Source of the DNA: Bacteroidota bacterium
Lineage (GTDB): Bacteria; Bacteroidota; Bacteroidia; Bacteroidales; UBA12077
Reading direction: 5' to 3'
NCBI GenBank assembly: GCA_020444275.1
Contig: JAHLLG010000002.1
Coordinates: 340,266 to 404,265 of the forward strand
Length of the DNA stretch: 64,000 bases
Shown: piece after piece, positions 28,350 to 35,726 of the stretch
How positions within the stretch are numbered: position 1 is the stretch's first letter
How the letters are laid out: every line of letters begins with the position of its first letter
Made by a program: the position numbers and the translations under genes
Notes under the pieces: model-generated
Seen by the model: the letters and a program-made list of their open reading frames with translations, nothing else
What the model was told of the DNA's origin: nothing
Database searches by the model: none

Positions 28350-29324
28350 GTGAAGAAAATAAACTGGGGCATAATAGGATTAGGTAAAATTGCCAATCGA
28401 TTTGCGAACGATATAACATTATCTAAAAATGCAATTTTATATGCTGTAGCATCCAGAGATAGAGATAGAGCAAAAGCTTTTAGTCAGAAATATAATGTGG
28501 CTAAAATTTTTGATTCTTACGAGGAGTTACTAAAAGATCCGGATATAGATATTGTTTATATTGCCACACCGCATACGTTTCATTTTGAACATGCCATGAT
28601 GAGCTTCAAGCATGGAAAACATGTACTGGTGGAAAAACCAATGGGAATGAATGCTGAAGAAGTTACTGCAATGATTCATGAAGCAAAAGCCAGAAATTTA
28701 TTTCTGATGGAAGGTATCTGGACCCGTTTTATACCTGCAACCGAAAAATTGATTGAGCTTCTTGCTCAAAATATTATTGGTGATATTATTTCAGTAAAAG
28801 CAGATTTTGGATTTAAAGCGGATTTTGATCCAAAGAGCAGAATCTATAATAAAAACTTAGGCGGAGGATCGCTTCTCGATATTGGTATTTATCCCATTTA
28901 TTTAAGTTTGCTTGTTCTGGGAATTCCTGCAGATATTAAAGCTATAGCTCGAATGGCAGAAACAGAAGTGGATAGCTATTGCGCTATGTTGTTTGATTAT
29001 GCGAACTGTGCCAAGGCAATGCTTGAATCTACAACGGAAGCTGATACACCTATCGAAGGTTATATTTATGGAACTAAAGGCTACATCAAATTACATCGAA
29101 GATTTCATCATGCAAAAACAATATCGGTGCATTTAAGTGGCAAAGAAGAAGAAATATACCATATGGAATACCAGGGAGAGGGGCTTTTATATGAAATTGA
29201 AGAAGTCAATCAATGTATATTAAATAACCAAACAGAAAGCAAAAAGCTTCCGCTATCGACAAGTTTCAACTTAATTCAAATTATTGATCGGGTAAAAGAG
29301 AAGATAGGATTAAATTATCTCTAG
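28350..29324 (+). CDS. Gfo/Idh/MocA-family NAD(P)-dependent oxidoreductase
   Basis: A 324-residue cytoplasmic dehydrogenase starting at GTG. The N-terminal Rossmann fold has WGIIGLGKIANRF. The conserved EKPMGMN loop with its catalytic lysine lies at about residues 95-101. The C-terminal substrate domain has GGGSLLDIGIYPIYL, including the second conserved aspartate and the position usually held by histidine (here a Tyr-Pro). Family members oxidise or reduce sugars, inositols and dihydrodiols. Here it is the last gene of the laminarin operon, directly after the SSS transporter. It may act on an oxidised sugar or on the mannitol end-group found in some laminarins, but that is speculation. Confidence 0.85.
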   Translation: MKKINWGIIGLGKIANRFANDITLSKNAILYAVASRDRDRAKAFSQKYNVAKIFDSYEELLKDPDIDIVYIATPHTFHFEHAMMSFKHGKHVLVEKPMGMNAEEVTAMIHEAKARNLFLMEGIWTRFIPATEKLIELLAQNIIGDIISVKADFGFKADFDPKSRIYNKNLGGGSLLDIGIYPIYLSLLVLGIPADIKAIARMAETEVDSYCAMLFDYANCAKAMLESTTEADTPIEGYIYGTKGYIKLHRRFHHAKTISVHLSGKEEEIYHMEYQGEGLLYEIEEVNQCILNNQTESKKLPLSTSFNLIQIIDRVKEKIGLNYL

Positions 29325-29357
29325 TTATCTACATCTCTAAATTTTATGGTAATTATA

Positions 29358-29960
29358 TTATTGAGGAAGCGATTTTAAAATGATATCATGAATTCTTTCT
29401 TTTACTCCTATAATGTTAATTGAGCTGGAGTTTTTATCAACATCAATTTCTAAATTGAAGATATTAATTCCAATAACCTGCCATCCACAAAGCGAAATAA
29501 TATTTACAATAAAGTGTTTTGTATCCTTCAACATAATATTTTCTTTTTGAGATAGTTTAATGATTTTATTTTCAAATTCTTTAAAAAACAGAATGATAGG
29601 TTTAAGCTCCGAGTTTATCTTTTCAAAATTTTGGTTGTATTCATTAATGATAAATGACATTAGGTTTTTATTGTCTTTGAACAATAGGAGAATATTATAT
29701 ATAAAATGATCTATTAGCTCAAAAAAATCAAGATCTTTGGTTAGAACTGGAGTTATTCGTTTAACAACCATATCAATACTATCATTTACTACGATTTTAA
29801 ACAAATGCTCTTTAGTTCTGAAATAATAATGTAACAGTGATTTACTAACTTCTGCATCTTTCGCAATTTCAGTTACTCGGGCTCCATTAAAGCCTTTTTC
29901 GTAGAAAACTTTTTTTGCTGACTTTTTAATTTTATCAACTGTATAATCTAAATATATCAT
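29358..29960 (-). CDS. TetR-family regulator
   Basis: A 200-residue regulator with an N-terminal TetR helix-turn-helix (KSAKKVFYEKGFNGARVTEI and VSKSLLHYYFRTKEHLF, about residues 11-57) and a helical ligand-binding domain. It is the last gene of the minus-strand envelope-lipid cluster and lies 60 bases after another TetR-like gene. It is convergent with the laminarin operon and ends 33 bases from its last gene, with no visible terminator in the gap. The ligand is unknown. Three TetR-type proteins in one cluster suggest graded response to hydrophobic compounds. Confidence 0.88.
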   Translation of the reverse strand: MIYLDYTVDKIKKSAKKVFYEKGFNGARVTEIAKDAEVSKSLLHYYFRTKEHLFKIVVNDSIDMVVKRITPVLTKDLDFFELIDHFIYNILLLFKDNKNLMSFIINEYNQNFEKINSELKPIILFFKEFENKIIKLSQKENIMLKDTKHFIVNIISLCGWQVIGINIFNLEIDVDKNSSSINIIGVKERIHDIILKSLPQ

Positions 29961-30020
29961 ATGCTGGCTATTAAAATTCGTAGTTTTGATCTTTTACAAG
30001 ATAGTTTAAGGCATTTCATC

Positions 30021-30572
30021 TTAATCATTGGATTTTTTCAAAAGTTCCAGATCAATAATCATCTCGTTTATATATTGCTCATCTTGCATTAACAATCTAA
30101 ATTCAGTTAGCATTTTGTTTACAAGTAAATTTGTTGATGTTTTAGTTTTAAACGTGTTATTCTTTTTACCTGATTCTATTAAACGTGTTAGGTAATTCTC
30201 AATCGTATTTCTCATACGTATGATTGATTTCCTTACCTTGCTATTTTTTCCCTTTAACCTTCTGTCAAAAATAATAGAGAGGTAATAAGGTTTTTGTAAG
30301 AATACATTATATAAGCTTTTAAAAAATGTATCAAATTCCATGGCTGGTGTCTTGCTTTGATTGCCTATTTCATAAATAAATTCTTCCAAGTCATCTTCAA
30401 AACTTCTAAAAACCATTAGAAGAATATCTTCATCTGTTGTAAAAACTTTATAAAGTTCGTTTTTATCTATACGTAATGAATTCGCCAGCTCTTCAATTGT
30501 TAGGGCTTCTATCCCTGAATTCATTATGATATGTATAGATTTTCCGGTAATGTCTTTCATTTTATCTTCCAT
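30021..30572 (-). CDS. Divergent TetR-like regulator
   Basis: A 183-residue protein with a TetR-type N-terminus (GIEALTIEELANSLRIDKNELYKVFTTDEDIL) whose recognition helix departs from the usual YYHF pattern. The rest is helical and includes a QKPYYLSIIFDRR segment similar to QQRPSIVAVIFSEE in the TetR protein at 38075-38647, so the two are probably paralogues. It follows the DUF2147 gene by 28 bases and is probably co-transcribed with it. An internal Met5 could also serve as start. Confidence 0.75.
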   Translation of the reverse strand: MEDKMKDITGKSIHIIMNSGIEALTIEELANSLRIDKNELYKVFTTDEDILLMVFRSFEDDLEEFIYEIGNQSKTPAMEFDTFFKSLYNVFLQKPYYLSIIFDRRLKGKNSKVRKSIIRMRNTIENYLTRLIESGKKNNTFKTKTSTNLLVNKMLTEFRLLMQDEQYINEMIIDLELLKKSND

Positions 30573-30600
30573 AATACTTAGTTACTTCTTATATCTCTGC

Positions 30601-31044
30601 TTATTGTAATCGTTCCCAAATAATTGTTTTGCTAAAAAATAGTTTACTCCCTTTAGCCTCAAGTGTTTTTCCGTTAATTTTAAGTATGGTTAAGTCAAGA
30701 GTCAATCCTTTCTGGGGAGCATAAATAGTTCCATTGATCCATCTATCAGTCTTTTGATCGTATTGTAAATCGGAAATAATTATCTTACCTATTAAATTAT
30801 CGTTACGTTTAGATTGATCAGGATTATGTATGTCTTTTTCCTGGCCATCATTAAAGCCATAGATTTCGGTTATTTTACCATAGAATTTATTTCCTTTTTT
30901 AAATATTTCTATTTCAAGATTATCTGGTAGTAACCAGATACCTAATATTTTATCTTCTTGTTTTAAACTGTAACCTGTTGAAACGGTTAAACTTGAAATA
31001 AGTAGTAAGAAAAATAGTTTTGAAATGTTTGATTTCTGTTTCAT
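30601..31044 (-). CDS. DUF2147 family exported protein
   Basis: A small exported protein of about 147 residues with a signal peptide (MKQKSNISKLFFLLLISS) and one DUF2147 domain. The domain begins ILGIWLLPDN and contains FYGKITEIYG, NLIGKIIISDL and KTLEAKGSKLFF, a lipocalin-like small barrel of unknown function. I prefer the ATG at 31042-31044 because it gives a clean signal peptide; an in-frame ATG at 31066-31068 adds eight residues. In the cluster it follows phospholipase A, so a role in binding a released lipid in the periplasm is plausible but unproven. Confidence 0.78.
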   Translation of the reverse strand: MKQKSNISKLFFLLLISSLTVSTGYSLKQEDKILGIWLLPDNLEIEIFKKGNKFYGKITEIYGFNDGQEKDIHNPDQSKRNDNLIGKIIISDLQYDQKTDRWINGTIYAPQKGLTLDLTILKINGKTLEAKGSKLFFSKTIIWERLQ

Positions 31045-31081
31045 ATTTTTAATTGTAATGATTTGCATAATATTGAGTAGG

Positions 31082-31987
31082 TTAAAATCTTATTACTTCT
31101 GTCATAATGCCTAATCTGATGACATGGACTGTGTTTGAGAAGTAAATATTATAATAATCTATACCATGGTAGTACTGAATAAAAAGTACTATATCTTCAA
31201 AAAAATTAGGATGGTAAGTGAACGTTCCGGAGAATGTAAGTCGGTCAATATCCAAAAAGTCATGTTGATCCATTTTACCAAACAGCCAGTTTAGTTCCGC
31301 TTTAAGAGAAATGTTCGCTTTTTGGGATTTGTTGAGTTGGTCGGTACTATTAAGTTTAAAAATGTATAATAAATTGTTCCATCGGTAAAAACTATACCTC
31401 CCGTCGAGCTCATCGGCAGATAGGATAGGAGGATGTATTTCTACAGATGTTCTGAGCATTCTAACTGCGTTAAATCTTGTATTTAAATCTGTTTTAATGA
31501 GTCCTAACTCAAAATAGTTGGTGGAGAAGTTTCCCGATTTAAAATTGATTTCACCATTTTCTTTATAGAATTCATCCTGTTGTCCATTGGAGTGGTGTGC
31601 CAATCGTCCAAATAAATTAAGGCTCTTATACTTATTCTGATTATATACAGACCAATATAATGTAGTTTGGGGTATATAACTTGGCGTTCGTACAGGGAAA
31701 GATTCTTCCTGGTACATTCTTAATATAACCTGTGGGGTTAATACTCCAAGTAACCTTGAATCATCACTTACCCGTATATAAAAACTAGGGATAAGATTTG
31801 CTTCAAACCACAAGTGTTCTATTTGCCCAATTCCTTCAAGAATTGTTGCATAACTATTCCCTTGATGAGCTTGAGCAACAGTAGTTAAAGGAATTTGTAT
31901 AATACTGTCATTCTCCTCTGATCCTATAAGTTCAAAATGAATTGAGAAGACAAGAAAGATAATAACAATTTTTCTTTTGATGCTCAT
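31082..31987 (-). CDS. pldA: Outer-membrane phospholipase A (PldA/OMPLA family)
   Basis: A 301-residue outer-membrane barrel enzyme that hydrolyses acyl chains of phospholipids that reach the outer leaflet. A signal peptide is followed by beta strands with alternating hydrophobicity. The catalytic motif is LAHHSNGQ, with His131 and Ser133 in the H-x-SNG arrangement of OMPLA, and a later asparagine, probably in STNYFE (Asn157), would complete the triad. The C-terminal strand ends in Phe, as usual for barrel proteins. It sits between another barrel gene (one base apart) and DUF2147. Its link to an RND exporter and a LolA-like carrier points to surveillance or turnover of mislocalised lipid. Confidence 0.82.
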   Translation of the reverse strand: MSIKRKIVIIFLVFSIHFELIGSEENDSIIQIPLTTVAQAHQGNSYATILEGIGQIEHLWFEANLIPSFYIRVSDDSRLLGVLTPQVILRMYQEESFPVRTPSYIPQTTLYWSVYNQNKYKSLNLFGRLAHHSNGQQDEFYKENGEINFKSGNFSTNYFELGLIKTDLNTRFNAVRMLRTSVEIHPPILSADELDGRYSFYRWNNLLYIFKLNSTDQLNKSQKANISLKAELNWLFGKMDQHDFLDIDRLTFSGTFTYHPNFFEDIVLFIQYYHGIDYYNIYFSNTVHVIRLGIMTEVIRF

Positions 31988-31988
31988 A

Positions 31989-32624
31989 TCAGTAATAAAT
32001 TACGATTCCTAATCCTAAACTAAATATATCTTCTAATGGGATAGAAGAGTTAGAGAATTTGCTGGTCAAGTAAACTCCTCGGGTTACAATTCGGTAATAA
32101 AAACCTATTTCCGAGAAGTTTTGATCGGGTTTTTTATATCGATAATTAAGCTGTCCTTCAATGAATAATCCGCCAGTTCTTCCGGGATACCACCAATAAT
32201 AATCTTCAGGATAATGATCGGGTAACGTGAGATAATATTCCTCACCAAATGTATGATGAATAAAAATGCCAATATTTAGTGGGTAATACTTGACCTTATG
32301 CGTGAGATCAAGTTTAAAAGGCTTTCCAGAAATTTGCAGACTAACACTATGAAGATCCTCTTCTGAATGCCATTGGGGCACATATCCATAAAAATAGCTT
32401 AAATCTACACGATTATTGAAAAAGTCATAACCAAATCCCGCTGACAGGAAACCAATACCTCCTGCAAATTGAACTTTATAATGATTGGGATAAAAAGTTT
32501 TTAACCAATTGGAATTGGGCTCTTTACCCAGAGAATTTAAAGGAATCAAAGCAAAAATTACTGAAATAATAAATGCAATGAAGCTTCTTTTTAATAACGT
32601 TATATGTTTAAAAATTAATAACAT
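31989..32624 (-). CDS. Putative outer-membrane beta-barrel protein, unknown
   Basis: A 211-residue exported protein with an N-terminal hydrophobic signal segment (about residues 14-32) and a body of amphipathic strands rich in Tyr and Phe, for example VQFAGGIGFLSAGFGYDFF and GLFIEGQLNYRY. It ends in hydrophobic-aromatic IVIYY. The size suggests an 8- to 10-stranded barrel. I recognise no family. Its start overlaps the end of the metallophosphoesterase gene by 17 bases, which implies translational coupling. It precedes pldA by one base, so the two barrels are made together. Confidence 0.65.
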   Translation of the reverse strand: MLLIFKHITLLKRSFIAFIISVIFALIPLNSLGKEPNSNWLKTFYPNHYKVQFAGGIGFLSAGFGYDFFNNRVDLSYFYGYVPQWHSEEDLHSVSLQISGKPFKLDLTHKVKYYPLNIGIFIHHTFGEEYYLTLPDHYPEDYYWWYPGRTGGLFIEGQLNYRYKKPDQNFSEIGFYYRIVTRGVYLTSKFSNSSIPLEDIFSLGLGIVIYY

Positions 32625-33408
32625 CTACTTTAAATTCATTTTCAAAAATTTTCACCAAAACAAACTTGTTTTTTTCTGCACTTGCTGTATTCAAAAATGG
32701 TATTCCATCTGAGTAGGGTTGAGATAAATTGAAACTGTGCAAATGTCCGTGTGTAACAAATAGGACATTATCATTCTCATGCAGGGTATTCATGAATTCT
32801 TCTTTAAGAGCCGGATCAAAATCACCATCATAAGGAGGTGCATGAAATACAACAATAGCTTTTTCAAAGTTATCATCAGGTTTAATTTCTTGCTTGAGCC
32901 AGTTTATTTCAGGAACATTGCCATTGAATTCAAATTCGCGGCTATTCGTGTTCATGAATATAAATTTGAATGAGCTATATATAAATGAGAAGTTGAAATC
33001 GCCAAACATTTCCTGGTAACTATCTTCACCATTACTAACCAGGTCATGATTTCCAACAACTACAAAGTAAGGGGCATTTAATTCTGAAAACAGCATGTTG
33101 CTCCAGTGGTATTGCTTCGGGATACCATAGTCAGTAAAGTCACCCGTGTGGATTAAAAAATCGATATTGTATTCTGTATTGATTTTAGCTACCATATCTT
33201 CTATTTCATCGTAAAAACGATGACTATCGCCGGTTAAGGCAATTGTTAAAGTATCTGACACACTTAAAGAAGATAGTTTTGAGATGTTTTTCAGAGTGAG
33301 GTTTGTTTCATGATCTTCAAAATCTATTGCATAAGGAGAGTACTCAAATACATCGTCGCAAGAGTAAATGAGTATTCCAAAAATAAGTGCTGTCAGATAC
33401 TTTTTCAT
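32608..33408 (-). CDS. Calcineurin-like metallophosphoesterase lipoprotein
   Basis: A 266-residue lipoprotein (lipobox IYSC, Cys17) with a complete dinuclear metal phosphoesterase site: TGDSH (Asp61, His63), HTGDFTD (Asp90), VGNHD (Asn120, His121), FHAPPY, and HGHLHSF near residue 225. The lipid anchor places the activity outside the cytoplasm. The substrate could be a phospho-lipid head group, a nucleotide or lipid-linked phosphate. Its position between two outer-membrane barrel genes in a lipid-related cluster favours a lipid substrate, but this is inference. Confidence 0.85.
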   Translation of the reverse strand: MKKYLTALIFGILIYSCDDVFEYSPYAIDFEDHETNLTLKNISKLSSLSVSDTLTIALTGDSHRFYDEIEDMVAKINTEYNIDFLIHTGDFTDYGIPKQYHWSNMLFSELNAPYFVVVGNHDLVSNGEDSYQEMFGDFNFSFIYSSFKFIFMNTNSREFEFNGNVPEINWLKQEIKPDDNFEKAIVVFHAPPYDGDFDPALKEEFMNTLHENDNVLFVTHGHLHSFNLSQPYSDGIPFLNTASAEKNKFVLVKIFENEFKVDVINF

Positions 33409-33418
33409 TATAAAAGGG

Positions 33419-34663
33419 TTAAAAACTGTATTTCATCTTTACAAAAACCATATCATTCTTATCATACTGACCAAATCTGCCTTCGCTGTTACCAATAAAT
33501 AAGTTAGCCCCGGCCAATACTTCAAGACCATCAGATATACTATAAGTTAATTTCGGACGTATTAAGGCATCTTCGTTATTTAGCCCTATGTATGAGAACA
33601 ATTCTAGTGTCAGTGTTTCACGGAAAAATGTTTCGTTGACTAGAAAGGTCATCGTATTTTCGAACTCATCATTAATGATATCATCAGTATAATCTAAAAT
33701 ATATTCCTGAATAAACTGCACACTCATAGATATATCAAAGAGTGAAAAATCATAGCCTAACAAGTAGTGCAGGTAATCTTTTTGAAGTAAACCTTCATTG
33801 TATGAAATATTGGATATTGTAAAATATTTATCCATATAATATGCCGCTTCACCTCTTAAAACGGTTCCACCCAAACTGGTTGAAAAGCTACCACCAGAAA
33901 CCCCTAGTCTGTGATACTCAGGTTTTATTTGAATTCCCATAGAATTTGTAGTGGTATCCATTTGTGGGATTTTGTGCGCTGTGAAATCATCATCCCACAT
34001 GTAGCCTGCCATTAATTCGAAATCAATTGCCGAAGATAACCTGGAGTATTTTAAGAATACCTCACTATTTTCAAGGTTGCTGTTTACCTCTTTAGCTTCT
34101 GCAAAGCTTATATTCGAGTCCTGGTTTAGTAAATTAGGATACCATATCGAGCTTTGTTCTGGCAGTTTTGTTTCTGTAAATACAGGAATCCAAACAAACT
34201 CAAATGAGCTGTTTTGTATATAATAATCAACCTTAAGTGCATTTACTCCCATTCTTATTTCTTCAAAGTCTGGCAATAAAAACTCACTTAAATCTTTTGG
34301 TGAAACAATATCTGTTATAAAGGCTCCGTCTGCTTTTCCCCAGATAATCTGCTGCCGACCAAAACGAATGTCGAAACGATCAAAATAGAGATCCAAATAT
34401 GCTTCTCTAATTCCAAAATCAATATCACGGTCAAAGTATTGATAAACATAGGGGTTTGCTTTAAACGCTATATTCCCTTTTGATCCCGTTATATCTAAAT
34501 TTAACGTATTTTGAACTATCGAAAAGTCATTTGATCCGGTGGTAAGCATTCCGGTGTAGTTTCTTACATAGCCGGAAATATCGGGTTCTTGTGCGCTAAG
34601 ATTAGTTAGCAGAACAAAAATACCTGATACCAGAAATACCATATATTTATTTATCCTTTTCAT
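33419..34663 (-). CDS. Outer-membrane porin-like barrel (DUF1302-like)
   Basis: A barrel protein of 414 residues with signal peptide MKRINKYMVFLVSGIFVLL ending at LSAQ. Strands such as FDIRFGRQQIIWGKADGAF and IRMGVNALKVDYY resemble DUF1302 and alginate-export-type outer-membrane proteins. I chose the ATG at 34661-34663 because AAGGAT stands just upstream and a signal peptide follows. The in-frame ATG at 34753 would add 30 residues that hide it. Barrels of this type often accompany an MMPL/RND exporter and a LolA-like protein, as here, and may form the outer-membrane outlet. Confidence 0.8.
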   Translation of the reverse strand: MKRINKYMVFLVSGIFVLLTNLSAQEPDISGYVRNYTGMLTTGSNDFSIVQNTLNLDITGSKGNIAFKANPYVYQYFDRDIDFGIREAYLDLYFDRFDIRFGRQQIIWGKADGAFITDIVSPKDLSEFLLPDFEEIRMGVNALKVDYYIQNSSFEFVWIPVFTETKLPEQSSIWYPNLLNQDSNISFAEAKEVNSNLENSEVFLKYSRLSSAIDFELMAGYMWDDDFTAHKIPQMDTTTNSMGIQIKPEYHRLGVSGGSFSTSLGGTVLRGEAAYYMDKYFTISNISYNEGLLQKDYLHYLLGYDFSLFDISMSVQFIQEYILDYTDDIINDEFENTMTFLVNETFFRETLTLELFSYIGLNNEDALIRPKLTYSISDGLEVLAGANLFIGNSEGRFGQYDKNDMVFVKMKYSF

Positions 34664-34774
34664 ATCCTTAGTTTTAAGGTGAAGGGAGACCCGAAAATTG
34701 AAAATTATACTCGACATATCACTCACTATATGAAAAGATAGGTCTCCTTTCACCTGTTAAACCCAAACTATAAC

Positions 34775-35554
34775 CTAAAGTCCTCTTGTCATTGTTCGTT
34801 CTGTAAATTTGTTATTATCTATTCCAATATCAACCTGAATATTGCTTAATATCATTTTAGTAGTATGATCATCCTGGATATTTTTCATTACTGTGTTAGA
34901 AATAATCCAGTAGTCCTTAATTTTTTCATATTTTTTAACAGTCAGGATTTTAAGCAGATCACCATCTTCATCATAAAATTCCTTTTTCAGACCGATCCAG
35001 ATGTCTTTTATAACCCAGGTAATAGTTTTTGAATACATATAGTCTTCATCTTTTGGGGTACTCTCAACAACATAGCATTGCTGCCCATCAATGGTTTCTT
35101 CACGCAGTAATTTGTGGGTATCCTCATCCGGATGCCTGTCTCCCAAATCGTCATAGGTAAAATCCGATCCCATAAAATAATCGTCTTTGCTATCGCTTGA
35201 GATACGTTTCACCTTTTTTAAAGCGGGTAGATAAATCCATTGATCATCATCCCTAGAGGCATCATCGTAACTCCAGTTCATAAATGATGTGTTTTTAACA
35301 TCGGCAGGTGATAAAAAGAACATGATACTTTTTTCTTCCTTGCCAAAATCTTTTGAGAACTGCTTAATCTTTCTAATTCTCTCATTATCTCGGGAGTCAA
35401 TTAAGTGCATACTTAGTTCTGATGTGCCATCGGAACCAGTAGATCTGTAGTAAACATTTTCAATAATTTTTTGCCCTGTTAAGTTTTGGGCCATACTTTC
35501 GTTACCAACCATTGCTACCAGCAATAGAAAGGTTGCAAATTTTAAGTTTTTCAT
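34775..35554 (-). CDS. LolA-like outer-membrane lipoprotein-sorting protein (PF17131 type)
   Basis: A periplasmic lipid-carrier-like protein of about 259 residues. The hallmark is the run WIYLPALKKVKRISSDSKDD followed by YFMGSDFTYDDLGDR. This run is typical of the PF17131 branch of the LolA/LolB fold, half-barrels that shield a lipid in the periplasm. The preferred start (35552-35554) gives the signal peptide MKNLKFATFLLLVAMVGNES ending at MAQ. An in-frame ATG at 35722, only 4 bases after the RND gene, would add 56 residues that themselves begin like a signal peptide, which is odd. The gene follows the RND exporter, with which it probably works as shuttle. Confidence 0.82.
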   Translation of the reverse strand: MKNLKFATFLLLVAMVGNESMAQNLTGQKIIENVYYRSTGSDGTSELSMHLIDSRDNERIRKIKQFSKDFGKEEKSIMFFLSPADVKNTSFMNWSYDDASRDDDQWIYLPALKKVKRISSDSKDDYFMGSDFTYDDLGDRHPDEDTHKLLREETIDGQQCYVVESTPKDEDYMYSKTITWVIKDIWIGLKKEFYDEDGDLLKILTVKKYEKIKDYWIISNTVMKNIQDDHTTKMILSNIQVDIGIDNNKFTERTMTRGL

Positions 35555-35726
35555 AATTTCTATTCTTTTTGTTTTTATGTTTTCTTTACTTTTTAACTTA
35601 TTCGTCATAGATTCTTTATGATCATATTGAGTGCATAGTACTTTTAGTTTCACAGGTTCTGCTTTTACCTCATTTGTTAAGAGCAAGCCGGAAAAGATTA
35701 TGATAATTAAAATGATATGCATAACT

